DNA from: Mariniflexile jejuense
GTDB lineage: Bacteria > Bacteroidota > Bacteroidia > Flavobacteriales > Flavobacteriaceae
NCBI RefSeq assembly: GCF_042675665.1
Contig: NZ_JBHTJI010000001.1
Coordinates: forward strand, 1,798,001 to 1,862,000
Direction of reading: 5' to 3'
DNA: 64,000 nt
How positions within the stretch are numbered: position 1 is the stretch's first letter; the number at the start of each line of letters is the position of its first letter. The notes beneath the pieces are model-generated. The model saw only the letters and a list, made by a program, of their open reading frames with translations, did no database searches and was not told where the DNA came from. The translations under genes were made by a program, and so were the position numbers. Of this stretch, positions 1-7,598 are shown piece after piece.

Positions 1-2145
1 CATATTATCAAACACTTTCGCCTTTAATTCTTCTGGTACCATACCAAATGCTAAAGGCAATACATTAGCTGTAACAGTATTATTAGCATAACTAAATGTA
101 GATGTGTTTAAATATTTTTTATTGAATGCCGTTTTTATGCGTTCTGATAAATCATCATAATGTGCTATATCCGCTTCAGTTGCATTAATAATATGTGCAA
201 ACTTTTTCATAATTTGAAGCAGGTGATAATAAAAAGCACTCGACAAAACCTCACCATCGGTTAAACGTGTAGGATCTTGCGAACGGATAATTTCCAAAGA
301 TTCTGGTGGCACACACCAATCGCCGTATTTGTCTTTCGTCATTAAATCGTTCTTCAAATAATTGGCTTCCATATAATCCATCCATTTTTTCATGTAGGGA
401 TAATGGTTTTTAATCACATTTTCATCAGCAAATTGGTTGTACAACATATCGGCCACTTTAATGTAAGCACCTTGCCAAGTAACGCCGTCTCCATAATAAC
501 GCCAAAACGCAGGAGCTACATCTGGAATGCCACCATCTAAAGTTTGCGAAAATTTAATATCGTCAAGCCATTTCGCATAAAGTGTTTGATTATCGAACAA
601 AAAACTCTCGCCATAAGCTCCTGTCGTTCTATCACCCAACCAAGGTTGACGTTCATTACGTTGCGGACAATCAATCGGCATGCCTTTATAATTTCCTCGA
701 ATGCCCCAAAAAGCATTCTTGAAAATTTGGTTCATAGTTTGGTTAGAACATTCAAACGTCCCAATGGTTTCTATATAGTCATACACCACTTTTCCTAAAA
801 ACTGGTCTAATGAAGGTTTTGATTTTAATCCCGAAATTTCAACAAACCTAAAACCGTGATATACAAATTTTGGTTCCCAAATTTCTTCACCTTCACCTTT
901 TAAAATGTATTCGTCTGTAACGCGAGCATCACGTAAATTCGCTATATAAAGCGACCCATCTTCCTTTAAAGATTCGGCAAATTTCATCGTGATGGTATCG
1001 TCTCTATTTCCATTCACTTTTAGTTGCAGCCAACCCACCATATTCTGACCCATATCTAAAATATAGTTACCCGTTTTAGTTGCCGTAATAGATAAAGGTT
1101 TCACTTCATCCATCACCTTCATATTTGGTGTCATTTGTGCCTCTGGAAAGCCGCCTGGTTCTTCAACCCACGTTAAATTTAGCCAATTGGTATCGTCAAA
1201 ATTATTTGTATTCCAATTGGGTATTTCTTTTCTAGCATCATGGACTTCTCCATCATATTCGTTGTTACTTCTTATTGGACCGTTTGGTGTAAACTTCCAG
1301 GTTTCATCGGTTTTTATAGTTTCAGTAGTGCCATCTTCATATTCAATATCCAACTGCAATGCCATTTTTGGAAACCCAAAACTTTTAATTTTATAGGGTT
1401 TGTATTCTTGACGCATCGCAAAAAAGCGTCCGTTTCCTAAAATAGTACCTAATACGTTTTCACCTTTTTTTAATTGAGATGTTACATCAAATACATTGTA
1501 TTTTACGTTTTTTGTGTAATCGGTTGGAACAGGTGCCAACACTTGATTCCCTATTTTTTCACCATTAATATAAAGCTCATACAAGCCCATACCCATAATG
1601 TAAACTTTGGCATTTTTTACCTGCTTTTTAACATCGATATGCTTGCGAATATAACGTGCTGATAATTTTGAAAACTGGCTCACACTATCACCTGGAAACA
1701 GCTGATTATAACCAATCCATCGGGTAGATTTCCAATCGGCATAAGTTAAAATACCCATGCTCCAATGTGCGGTTTCACTCCATTGGGTTTCTCCTTTATT
1801 CGTCCAAATTTTTACTTTCCAATAGGCTTCATCTTTACTGTTCAATTTTTTTCCTGAATAGGTTATATTCATTGAAGCATTGCTCGATACTTTACCAGAA
1901 TCCCATAAATCGGCATTATTGTTTTTTAATTTTTCAACTGAAGAAGCTACTAGAATTTGATATGTTTTTTGCTCTACTTCAGATACATCAGTAATAATTT
2001 GCCAACTCAATCGTGGTTGCAACACATCAATACCTAATGGATTTGTGAGCATTTCACATTGAAGATTATGCAACTTTATATCATTTTGAGCTATCGCCGA
2101 AAATGAAAAAAGCAGCAAAACTAAATATTGAAATATTTTCTTCAT
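1..2145 (-). CDS. GH78 alpha-L-rhamnosidase, C-terminus cut by window edge
   Basis: The start ATG is at 2145 and the frame stays open for 715 codons to base 1, so the C-terminal part lies outside the window. The N-terminus is a signal peptide ending near SAIAQ, so the protein is exported to the periplasm or surface. It then shows the usual GH78 order: a Bac_rhamnosid_N-like beta-sandwich (WKVKIW, DLWDSGKV), a second sandwich domain, and the start of the (alpha/alpha)6 catalytic barrel. The family acid motif DCPQRNERQPWLGD is present, with the general-acid Glu at about residue 498 and the leading Asp at 492. The family inverts terminal alpha-L-rhamnosyl linkages. It is the last visible gene of the susC-led array, 10 bases after the (alpha/alpha)6 protein gene. 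It is only distantly similar to the other two GH78 proteins here, so it probably targets a different rhamnosyl linkage. The family call is secure; the exact linkage is not known. Confidence 0.93.
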   Translation of the reverse strand, partial: MKKIFQYLVLLLFSFSAIAQNDIKLHNLQCEMLTNPLGIDVLQPRLSWQIITDVSEVEQKTYQILVASSVEKLKNNNADLWDSGKVSSNASMNITYSGKKLNSKDEAYWKVKIWTNKGETQWSETAHWSMGILTYADWKSTRWIGYNQLFPGDSVSQFSKLSARYIRKHIDVKKQVKNAKVYIMGMGLYELYINGEKIGNQVLAPVPTDYTKNVKYNVFDVTSQLKKGENVLGTILGNGRFFAMRQEYKPYKIKSFGFPKMALQLDIEYEDGTTETIKTDETWKFTPNGPIRSNNEYDGEVHDARKEIPNWNTNNFDDTNWLNLTWVEEPGGFPEAQMTPNMKVMDEVKPLSITATKTGNYILDMGQNMVGWLQLKVNGNRDDTITMKFAESLKEDGSLYIANLRDARVTDEYILKGEGEEIWEPKFVYHGFRFVEISGLKSKPSLDQFLGKVVYDYIETIGTFECSNQTMNQIFKNAFWGIRGNYKGMPIDCPQRNERQPWLGDRTTGAYGESFLFDNQTLYAKWLDDIKFSQTLDGGIPDVAPAFWRYYGDGVTWQGAYIKVADMLYNQFADENVIKNHYPYMKKWMDYMEANYLKNDLMTKDKYGDWCVPPESLEIIRSQDPTRLTDGEVLSSAFYYHLLQIMKKFAHIINATEADIAHYDDLSERIKTAFNKKYLNTSTFSYANNTVTANVLPLAFGMVPEELKAKVFDNM

Positions 2146-2155
2146 TTATATGTTT

Positions 2156-3712
2156 TTATTTTGAAATTAGCCTTTCAAGTTTTTCAGAAGCTGCTATTTC
2201 TTTACCATTTCTAAAAATCTTAAACCCTTTTCCCATGTTATATTTTTCACCTGTTTTGTCCCATAAAATGGTAATAATAGCACCATGGTACAACACATTA
2301 TCTAAACAAAACCAATCCCATTTATCTTGAGGAATTAACGGATTGACTTCTATTTTTTCATCGGCTCTTGGGCGTAAACCAACCAAACCTGTGATCATTA
2401 AATCGTTAAATGTTGAATGGTTGTAATAGCGACTACGCTCTCGATCACCCATTAACCAATAGCCCGTAGTTTCATCCAAATATTCACCAATATATGGTCG
2501 ACCACGATAATATTGCGACTCTACATACAAATTCATTTGTTTGAAATAATCAGCTTCTAAAACTACATCTTGACTGTAGTTATTCAACACATTTGCCATA
2601 GCTGTAAGTGTTTGAGACGTTGCAAAAGGCCAAACCGCACCATCCCACTCGCAAGTTCCAGTACCATGGCTTCTAAAACGTGGACTTCTACGTTCGGCAG
2701 TTGTTAAACCAAAAGGTGCAGAAAACCCTTGTTCGTCTTTTACTTGTGCCCAAGCTTTTTCAAATCCTTTGTTTTTTTCTGGAAGATTGAAATACCACGG
2801 AATAAAACCAATAGCTTCCCGTACATTGGAAGAGGTATCTTTCTCGGTCAATGTTTCAAAAAATTCATCTTTGGAATTCCACAAACGAGTTTCTACTAAA
2901 TTTTTAAGCTTCGAAGCTTTACTACTGAAATTAGCCACTTGCTTTTTATCTCCTTTTATGGCTGCTATTTTAGATAAAGCTTCGGCATTCCCAAACATAT
3001 AACTATTAATGGTTGGACGTACATTTTGCACATGGCGACCACCACTTAAGGATTCTTCCATACCATCCTTCACGTCAATTTGCCAAAACAATCCATCAGT
3101 TCTTCCTCTATCAATTTCCCATTGTGCATATTCTGAAACTAAATCAGGATACATGTCCAATAGAAACTTTTCGTCTTTATTTACCAAATAACGGTTGTAA
3201 AGTGCATCGGCAGTCCAACTACTAAACGTCATTAGTTTTTTCATTCTACCTCCTTCATTTCCCCTGTACCACAACTTAACGTTTTGCTCAATAAACTCTG
3301 GATTGTGCACCCATCTAAACTCATAAATATGATGCCCTAAAGCACATGCAATTAAATTGTATTTATCGGCGTACGAACGGTCTACCAAAAACTCAGTAAT
3401 GGCGTAACCTTGTGGTGTATTGGTAATGTGCTTACGTAAACTCCACCAACGGAAATAATACATTTCTTCGAAGTTTTGTTGTGGACATTCAAACAATGGA
3501 ATATTTGCTTTCATCCAAGCCCAAGCACTATCATTTGGAATGGCTTTGGCTATGTTTTCATCTTCCATGGTGTTGAAATAATCTACATAATGTTTGTAGT
3601 TATCAACTTCTAAAACATATGGTTTTTGAGCTACTAAAGTCGATTTACAACTACTAAACAGAACTGTAAAAAAGACTATTAGTAGTTTGATATGATTGAT
3701 TTTTGAATTCAT
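2156..3712 (-). CDS. Lipoprotein (alpha/alpha)6-barrel glycosidase, MGH1-like / candidate GH142
   Basis: This 518-residue protein begins with a lipoprotein signal (LFSSC, Cys about residue 22). The rest is helical-toroid glycosidase sequence of the MGH1/GH63/GH142 type. Typical barrel signatures are CEWDGAVWPFATSQ and, near the C-terminus, EYLDETTGYWLMGDRERSR followed by YYNHSTFNDL. Acidic residues in WQIDVKDGMEESLSGG could line the active site. It lies 8 bases after the GH95 gene in an otherwise RG-II-like array. In B. thetaiotaomicron a GH142 beta-L-arabinofuranosidase (half of BT1020) acts on RG-II and has this fold, so I suggest a stand-alone GH142-like enzyme. That is inference from fold motifs and context; a different (alpha/alpha)6 specificity is equally possible. 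Confidence 0.6.
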   Translation of the reverse strand: MNSKINHIKLLIVFFTVLFSSCKSTLVAQKPYVLEVDNYKHYVDYFNTMEDENIAKAIPNDSAWAWMKANIPLFECPQQNFEEMYYFRWWSLRKHITNTPQGYAITEFLVDRSYADKYNLIACALGHHIYEFRWVHNPEFIEQNVKLWYRGNEGGRMKKLMTFSSWTADALYNRYLVNKDEKFLLDMYPDLVSEYAQWEIDRGRTDGLFWQIDVKDGMEESLSGGRHVQNVRPTINSYMFGNAEALSKIAAIKGDKKQVANFSSKASKLKNLVETRLWNSKDEFFETLTEKDTSSNVREAIGFIPWYFNLPEKNKGFEKAWAQVKDEQGFSAPFGLTTAERRSPRFRSHGTGTCEWDGAVWPFATSQTLTAMANVLNNYSQDVVLEADYFKQMNLYVESQYYRGRPYIGEYLDETTGYWLMGDRERSRYYNHSTFNDLMITGLVGLRPRADEKIEVNPLIPQDKWDWFCLDNVLYHGAIITILWDKTGEKYNMGKGFKIFRNGKEIAASEKLERLISK

Positions 3713-3720
3713 TTTAATAG

Positions 3721-6189
3721 TTATTTTGCGTAAAAGATGTAAGATTCTCCTGCTTTCATTTCCACGTCATACTCATAATACTCAGGAAGCTTCACTTTCT
3801 TAATTTCTGCTTTTTCAGAAATAATTGGTTTCTTAACTTCAACATCATAAAACAAAGGATTTGGGTTGTTTCCTTTGGCTTTTTTTAGATGATTGCCTTT
3901 AATCTGGCTTTCCAACCTTAACCTACAATTACCATCTCGTTTTGCTTGAATTTTCAAAACTGATATTTTATTGTTCTTCCAAGTGATGTCCAATTCATAA
4001 CCACCTCTAGAAACAAGTCCTTTTATAGAGCCATTTTTCCAAACACTTGGTAGTGCTGGCAACAGGTGAATAGCACCTTCGTGACTTTGCATGAGCATTT
4101 CTGCAATGCCTGCAGTACAACCAAAATTACCATCTATTTGAAAAGGTTGGTGGGCATCTAGCATATTTGGATAGGTTCCACCTCCTTTTCGCTGGTCTGC
4201 AGTAACCAAATGTAATTGGTCTTGCAATAATTTGTATGCGTGATTTCCATCTAACAAACGTGCCCATAAATTTACTTTCCAACCCATAGACCATCCGGTA
4301 GATTCATCACCTCTAAAATTTAATGAGGTTTTTGCTGCATCGAATAATTCAGGGGTTTTAAAAGGTGAAATTTGATTACTAGGGAACAATCCATACAAGT
4401 GTGATACATGACGGTGCTTGTCTTCAGGGTCGTCCCAATCGATCAACCATTCTTGCAATTGCCCATGCTTTCCAATTTGCATTGGCGGCATTTTAGCTAA
4501 AGCATCTTTTAATTTTTTTGTAAAATTTTTATCTTCTGATAGAATATCTGTTGCTCTAATAATGTTGGTGAATAAATCAAAAATCAATTGATTATCCATT
4601 GTAGTTCCTGCGGTTATAGTTGATGTACCATCTTCACCAGCATGTGTGTTTTCAGGAGAATTTGAAGGTACTACTACTAAGTATCCGGAGTTCGGATCTT
4701 TAATCATAAAATCTAAAAAGAAGTTGGCAGCACCTTTCATTATGGGATAAATTTCTTTTAGATAATTTTCATCGCCCGTATATAAATAACGCTCCCATAA
4801 ATCTTGACATACCCACGCGCCACCTGTTGGCCACATACCCGATGCCGCATTATCAATTGGACCTGTAATACGCCAGATATCGGTATTGTGATGCAGCACC
4901 CAACCATCGGCATTATACATTATTTGAGCTGTTTCTTTACCAGTTTCAGCAACTTCTTTTACCATTTGAATAAACGGTTCGTGCATTTCGGAAAGGTTGG
5001 TTAATTCCGCAGGCCAATAGTTCATTTCTGCATTAATATTCATGGTGTACTTACTTTCCCAAGGCGGAAACAACATATCGTTCCAAATACCTTGAAGATT
5101 TGCAGGTTGCCCACCTGGTTGCGAACAGGAAATCAATAAATAACGTCCGAATTGAAAATATAATGATGCCAACTGCGGATCGAATTGACTATCGAATTTT
5201 CGAATACGCGCGTCGGTAGTTTCTTTAGCTGCTTCGGTAATTCCCAAATCGAAAGATACACGGTTGAAGAATTTTTGATAATAGGTAACATGTGTCGATT
5301 TAATGGCTTCAAAATCTTTGATTAAAGCTTTATCTAAATACGCTTTGCTTTTAGCAACTTCATCTTCAGTAAGTTCTTTATAATTTTTGAAATTGGTAGC
5401 TATTGAAATGTAAAGTGTTACCTCATCAGCCTTATTAATGCTAATAATTCCATTTTTAACAGAAACATCGCCTCCTATATTTCTAGCCGCCATTCTACCT
5501 TGAAACTTAACACGTCCTCTTTGACCTTCTACCGTACTTGTTTCACCTGAAAGAGATACTTGATTTCCTTCCGTTGTAGTTAGTGTTTTATCAAACGGAC
5601 TATTCATAAACACATTTCCTGTAATTTGCCCCGGTTGACTAGCCGTTAATTTTACCACTATCACTTGGTCTGAAAACGCCGTAAGTATTTCTCTGGTAAA
5701 TGTAACGCCGTCAACAATATACTGAACTTTAGCGGTTGCATTTTCAATATCTAAATCGCGATAATAATTTGTGTAATTTTGATGCCCAGGAAATGATAAA
5801 TACACACTTCCAAAGGTTTGATACGGCATTCCGTTATTGGTTTGCGAACGGATATCCGACGTTGCCAAATCTTGTGCTTCCTTATATTTTCCATCAAAAA
5901 TAAGCTGACGCACTTTAGGCAATGCCTTTAATGCTTTATCATGTGCAATGCTGTTAGGAGAACCTGCCCAAATGGTTTCTTCGTTTAATTGTAAACGTTC
6001 CACCGCTGGATCGCCAAAAACCATAGCACCTAAACGTCCGTTTCCTAAAGGTAAGGCTTCGTTCCAAATTTCGGCTGGTTTGTCGTACCAAAGTTTTAAT
6101 TCGGTTTCCGTTTGAGCAAACAAATTATTTACCCCAAAAAGAAAGATTAGGCAACAAAGAATTTTAATATTTCTATTTTTTAATATCAT
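3721..6189 (-). CDS. GH95 alpha-L-fucosidase / alpha-L-galactosidase
   Basis: I place the start at 6189, giving 822 aa. The frame is open to 6222, but only the internal Met (MILKNRNIK...) gives a proper signal peptide ending at NNLFAQ. The upstream esterase gene still overlaps by 17 bases. The GH95 hallmarks are clear: an N-terminal beta-sandwich (LWYDKPAEIWNEALPLGNGRLG), then barrel motifs GGQPANLQGIWND, NINAEMNYWPAE, HRHVSHLYGLFP and HQPFQIDGNFGCTAGIAEML. The length is usual for the family. GH95 enzymes hydrolyse alpha-L-fucosides or alpha-L-galactosides by inversion; the RG-II homolog in Bacteroides (BT1010) is an alpha-L-galactosidase. Given the neighbours I lean towards removal of L-Gal or L-Fuc from a pectin side chain in the periplasm. 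The sequence alone does not separate the two. Confidence 0.9.
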   Translation of the reverse strand: MILKNRNIKILCCLIFLFGVNNLFAQTETELKLWYDKPAEIWNEALPLGNGRLGAMVFGDPAVERLQLNEETIWAGSPNSIAHDKALKALPKVRQLIFDGKYKEAQDLATSDIRSQTNNGMPYQTFGSVYLSFPGHQNYTNYYRDLDIENATAKVQYIVDGVTFTREILTAFSDQVIVVKLTASQPGQITGNVFMNSPFDKTLTTTEGNQVSLSGETSTVEGQRGRVKFQGRMAARNIGGDVSVKNGIISINKADEVTLYISIATNFKNYKELTEDEVAKSKAYLDKALIKDFEAIKSTHVTYYQKFFNRVSFDLGITEAAKETTDARIRKFDSQFDPQLASLYFQFGRYLLISCSQPGGQPANLQGIWNDMLFPPWESKYTMNINAEMNYWPAELTNLSEMHEPFIQMVKEVAETGKETAQIMYNADGWVLHHNTDIWRITGPIDNAASGMWPTGGAWVCQDLWERYLYTGDENYLKEIYPIMKGAANFFLDFMIKDPNSGYLVVVPSNSPENTHAGEDGTSTITAGTTMDNQLIFDLFTNIIRATDILSEDKNFTKKLKDALAKMPPMQIGKHGQLQEWLIDWDDPEDKHRHVSHLYGLFPSNQISPFKTPELFDAAKTSLNFRGDESTGWSMGWKVNLWARLLDGNHAYKLLQDQLHLVTADQRKGGGTYPNMLDAHQPFQIDGNFGCTAGIAEMLMQSHEGAIHLLPALPSVWKNGSIKGLVSRGGYELDITWKNNKISVLKIQAKRDGNCRLRLESQIKGNHLKKAKGNNPNPLFYDVEVKKPIISEKAEIKKVKLPEYYEYDVEMKAGESYIFYAK

Positions 6190-7597
6190 ACTCTTTATTG
6201 TTTTTTTCTCCAAATAGTTCATACAATTCGTCTATATTTTTCATCGCGTTTTGTGGCAAGTTTTCAACTTTATTCCCAAAAACATATAAGTTCTCGTAGG
6301 GTTCAATAACACAATCGGATTCGTCAATTTCACCCATATTATTTATAACTTTTTCTAAATTTAACCCTAAATGCTTCGCCATAAAAGGATACATTGCCAT
6401 ACGTTTAGACTTACCATAATCATGTCCTTCTTCTGCAAAATGAGCATTTTCAACTAGTTCCTTTTTACCATAAAAACCATAGGTTCGTTGTATAAATGGA
6501 AATTCTAATTCAGGAACATTGCTAGTCCAATCTTTTCCATCAGAAATAACAAGTTGTGGTTTTGGTGTTGCCATGGCTGCTACTTCAACATTGTTTGTCC
6601 CATTTCCGCACAGATGAATACCACGACCACTTTCACAAGGACAACCACCAGAATGATTTGCTGACACCATAACAACAGGAACAGATACCGTAACTCTATC
6701 ATCTAAAGCTGCCAAAAATAGTGTATGCGAACCACCACCAGAACCACCTGTAACGCCCACACGAGTGATATCGGCATGTTTTAGAGTTGACACATAATCC
6801 AGTAAACGCATACCGCTTAATAATTGTATGGTTGAAGCGATACTATTTCTATGTGTTGTTGCTGGAAACTGCAATTGCGATTCGCCCCAAGCAAACAAAT
6901 CAAAATTCACAACAATTGCTCCCATTCTAGCCAACATAGCACAACGCAATTGTTCGTCTTTTCGGTAGCGACCATCACCAAAATGACCGTTTGGCGTGAT
7001 AACAATAGGCGCTTTTTTGTTAAATGGATAAGGTTTGTAGATTGAGCCAGTTGTATAAACTCCTGGAAGAATTTCCAAGCCAATATTTTCAACAGTATAG
7101 CTTTTATACTTTCTTTTTTTGGTTAAAATGGGTTTTGAATAAGGCATTTTTGGTGCTTTATCAATTCCGAAAGCTGTTATCATGCACTGTTTCAATTCGG
7201 CATTTCTGGTTTCCCAAGTTTGTTTATCATTATATAAATTTGACAAAAAAGCTAAACGTTCTACGCTTTTGGGAATGGATACCCTATGGTGTTGAAATTC
7301 CCTGATTTCATAAATACCATCAGCTTCTTTAAACGTTGTTAAATTGAAAGGTGCTAAAACATTAGCTAAAGACACTTCTAAATTATCGGGTTCAATTTTC
7401 CAATCGGCATAATCCAATACTTTTTCTTTCAACAAACCTTTATTATCTTTAATTTTTACATTGAAAATAATTTCAATTTTATGAATTGTTTCTGCAATAG
7501 GCGTTTTAAAATTAGTATCAGAAGTTTGCGCCTGCATTGTTGAAAACAACAATACGACTATTGAAAAAACTACTATGTTTATTGATTTTAATTTCAT
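6173..7597 (-). CDS. Secreted alpha/beta-hydrolase carbohydrate esterase, CE19-like (candidate pectin methylesterase)
   Basis: This 474-aa protein has a signal peptide (MQAQ). Residues about 30-100 form a small domain resembling an STN/secretin-type fold (IEIIFNVKIKDNKGLL, VLAPFNLTTF). The rest is an alpha/beta-hydrolase: oxyanion segment TPNGHFGDG, nucleophile elbow GGSGGGSH with Ser286, likely acid Asp353 (ISDGKDW) and His392 (EEGHDYG). Related proteins are often labelled acetylxylan esterase. The RG-II pectin methylesterase BT1017 founded family CE19 with this fold, so removal of methyl or acetyl esters from pectin is the likely role. A Cys-rich loop (GGCPCESGRGIHLCGNG) sits near the active site and could hold a disulfide. 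The gene starts 1 base after the GH78 stop and overlaps the GH95 gene, so co-translation is likely. The esterase call is firm; the ester type is inferred. Confidence 0.72.
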   Translation of the reverse strand: MKLKSINIVVFSIVVLLFSTMQAQTSDTNFKTPIAETIHKIEIIFNVKIKDNKGLLKEKVLDYADWKIEPDNLEVSLANVLAPFNLTTFKEADGIYEIREFQHHRVSIPKSVERLAFLSNLYNDKQTWETRNAELKQCMITAFGIDKAPKMPYSKPILTKKRKYKSYTVENIGLEILPGVYTTGSIYKPYPFNKKAPIVITPNGHFGDGRYRKDEQLRCAMLARMGAIVVNFDLFAWGESQLQFPATTHRNSIASTIQLLSGMRLLDYVSTLKHADITRVGVTGGSGGGSHTLFLAALDDRVTVSVPVVMVSANHSGGCPCESGRGIHLCGNGTNNVEVAAMATPKPQLVISDGKDWTSNVPELEFPFIQRTYGFYGKKELVENAHFAEEGHDYGKSKRMAMYPFMAKHLGLNLEKVINNMGEIDESDCVIEPYENLYVFGNKVENLPQNAMKNIDELYELFGEKNNKEYDIKK

Positions 7598-7598
7598 T

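Noticed and set aside
6190..6222. The earliest ATG of the GH95 gene (6222)
   Set aside because: It would lengthen the overlap with the esterase gene and put a charged stretch before the signal peptide; the ATG at 6189 is better.
6907..7305. Short overlapping open frames inside the esterase gene on both strands
   Set aside because: They are in other frames of a well-supported gene, with no recognisable domain or signal.
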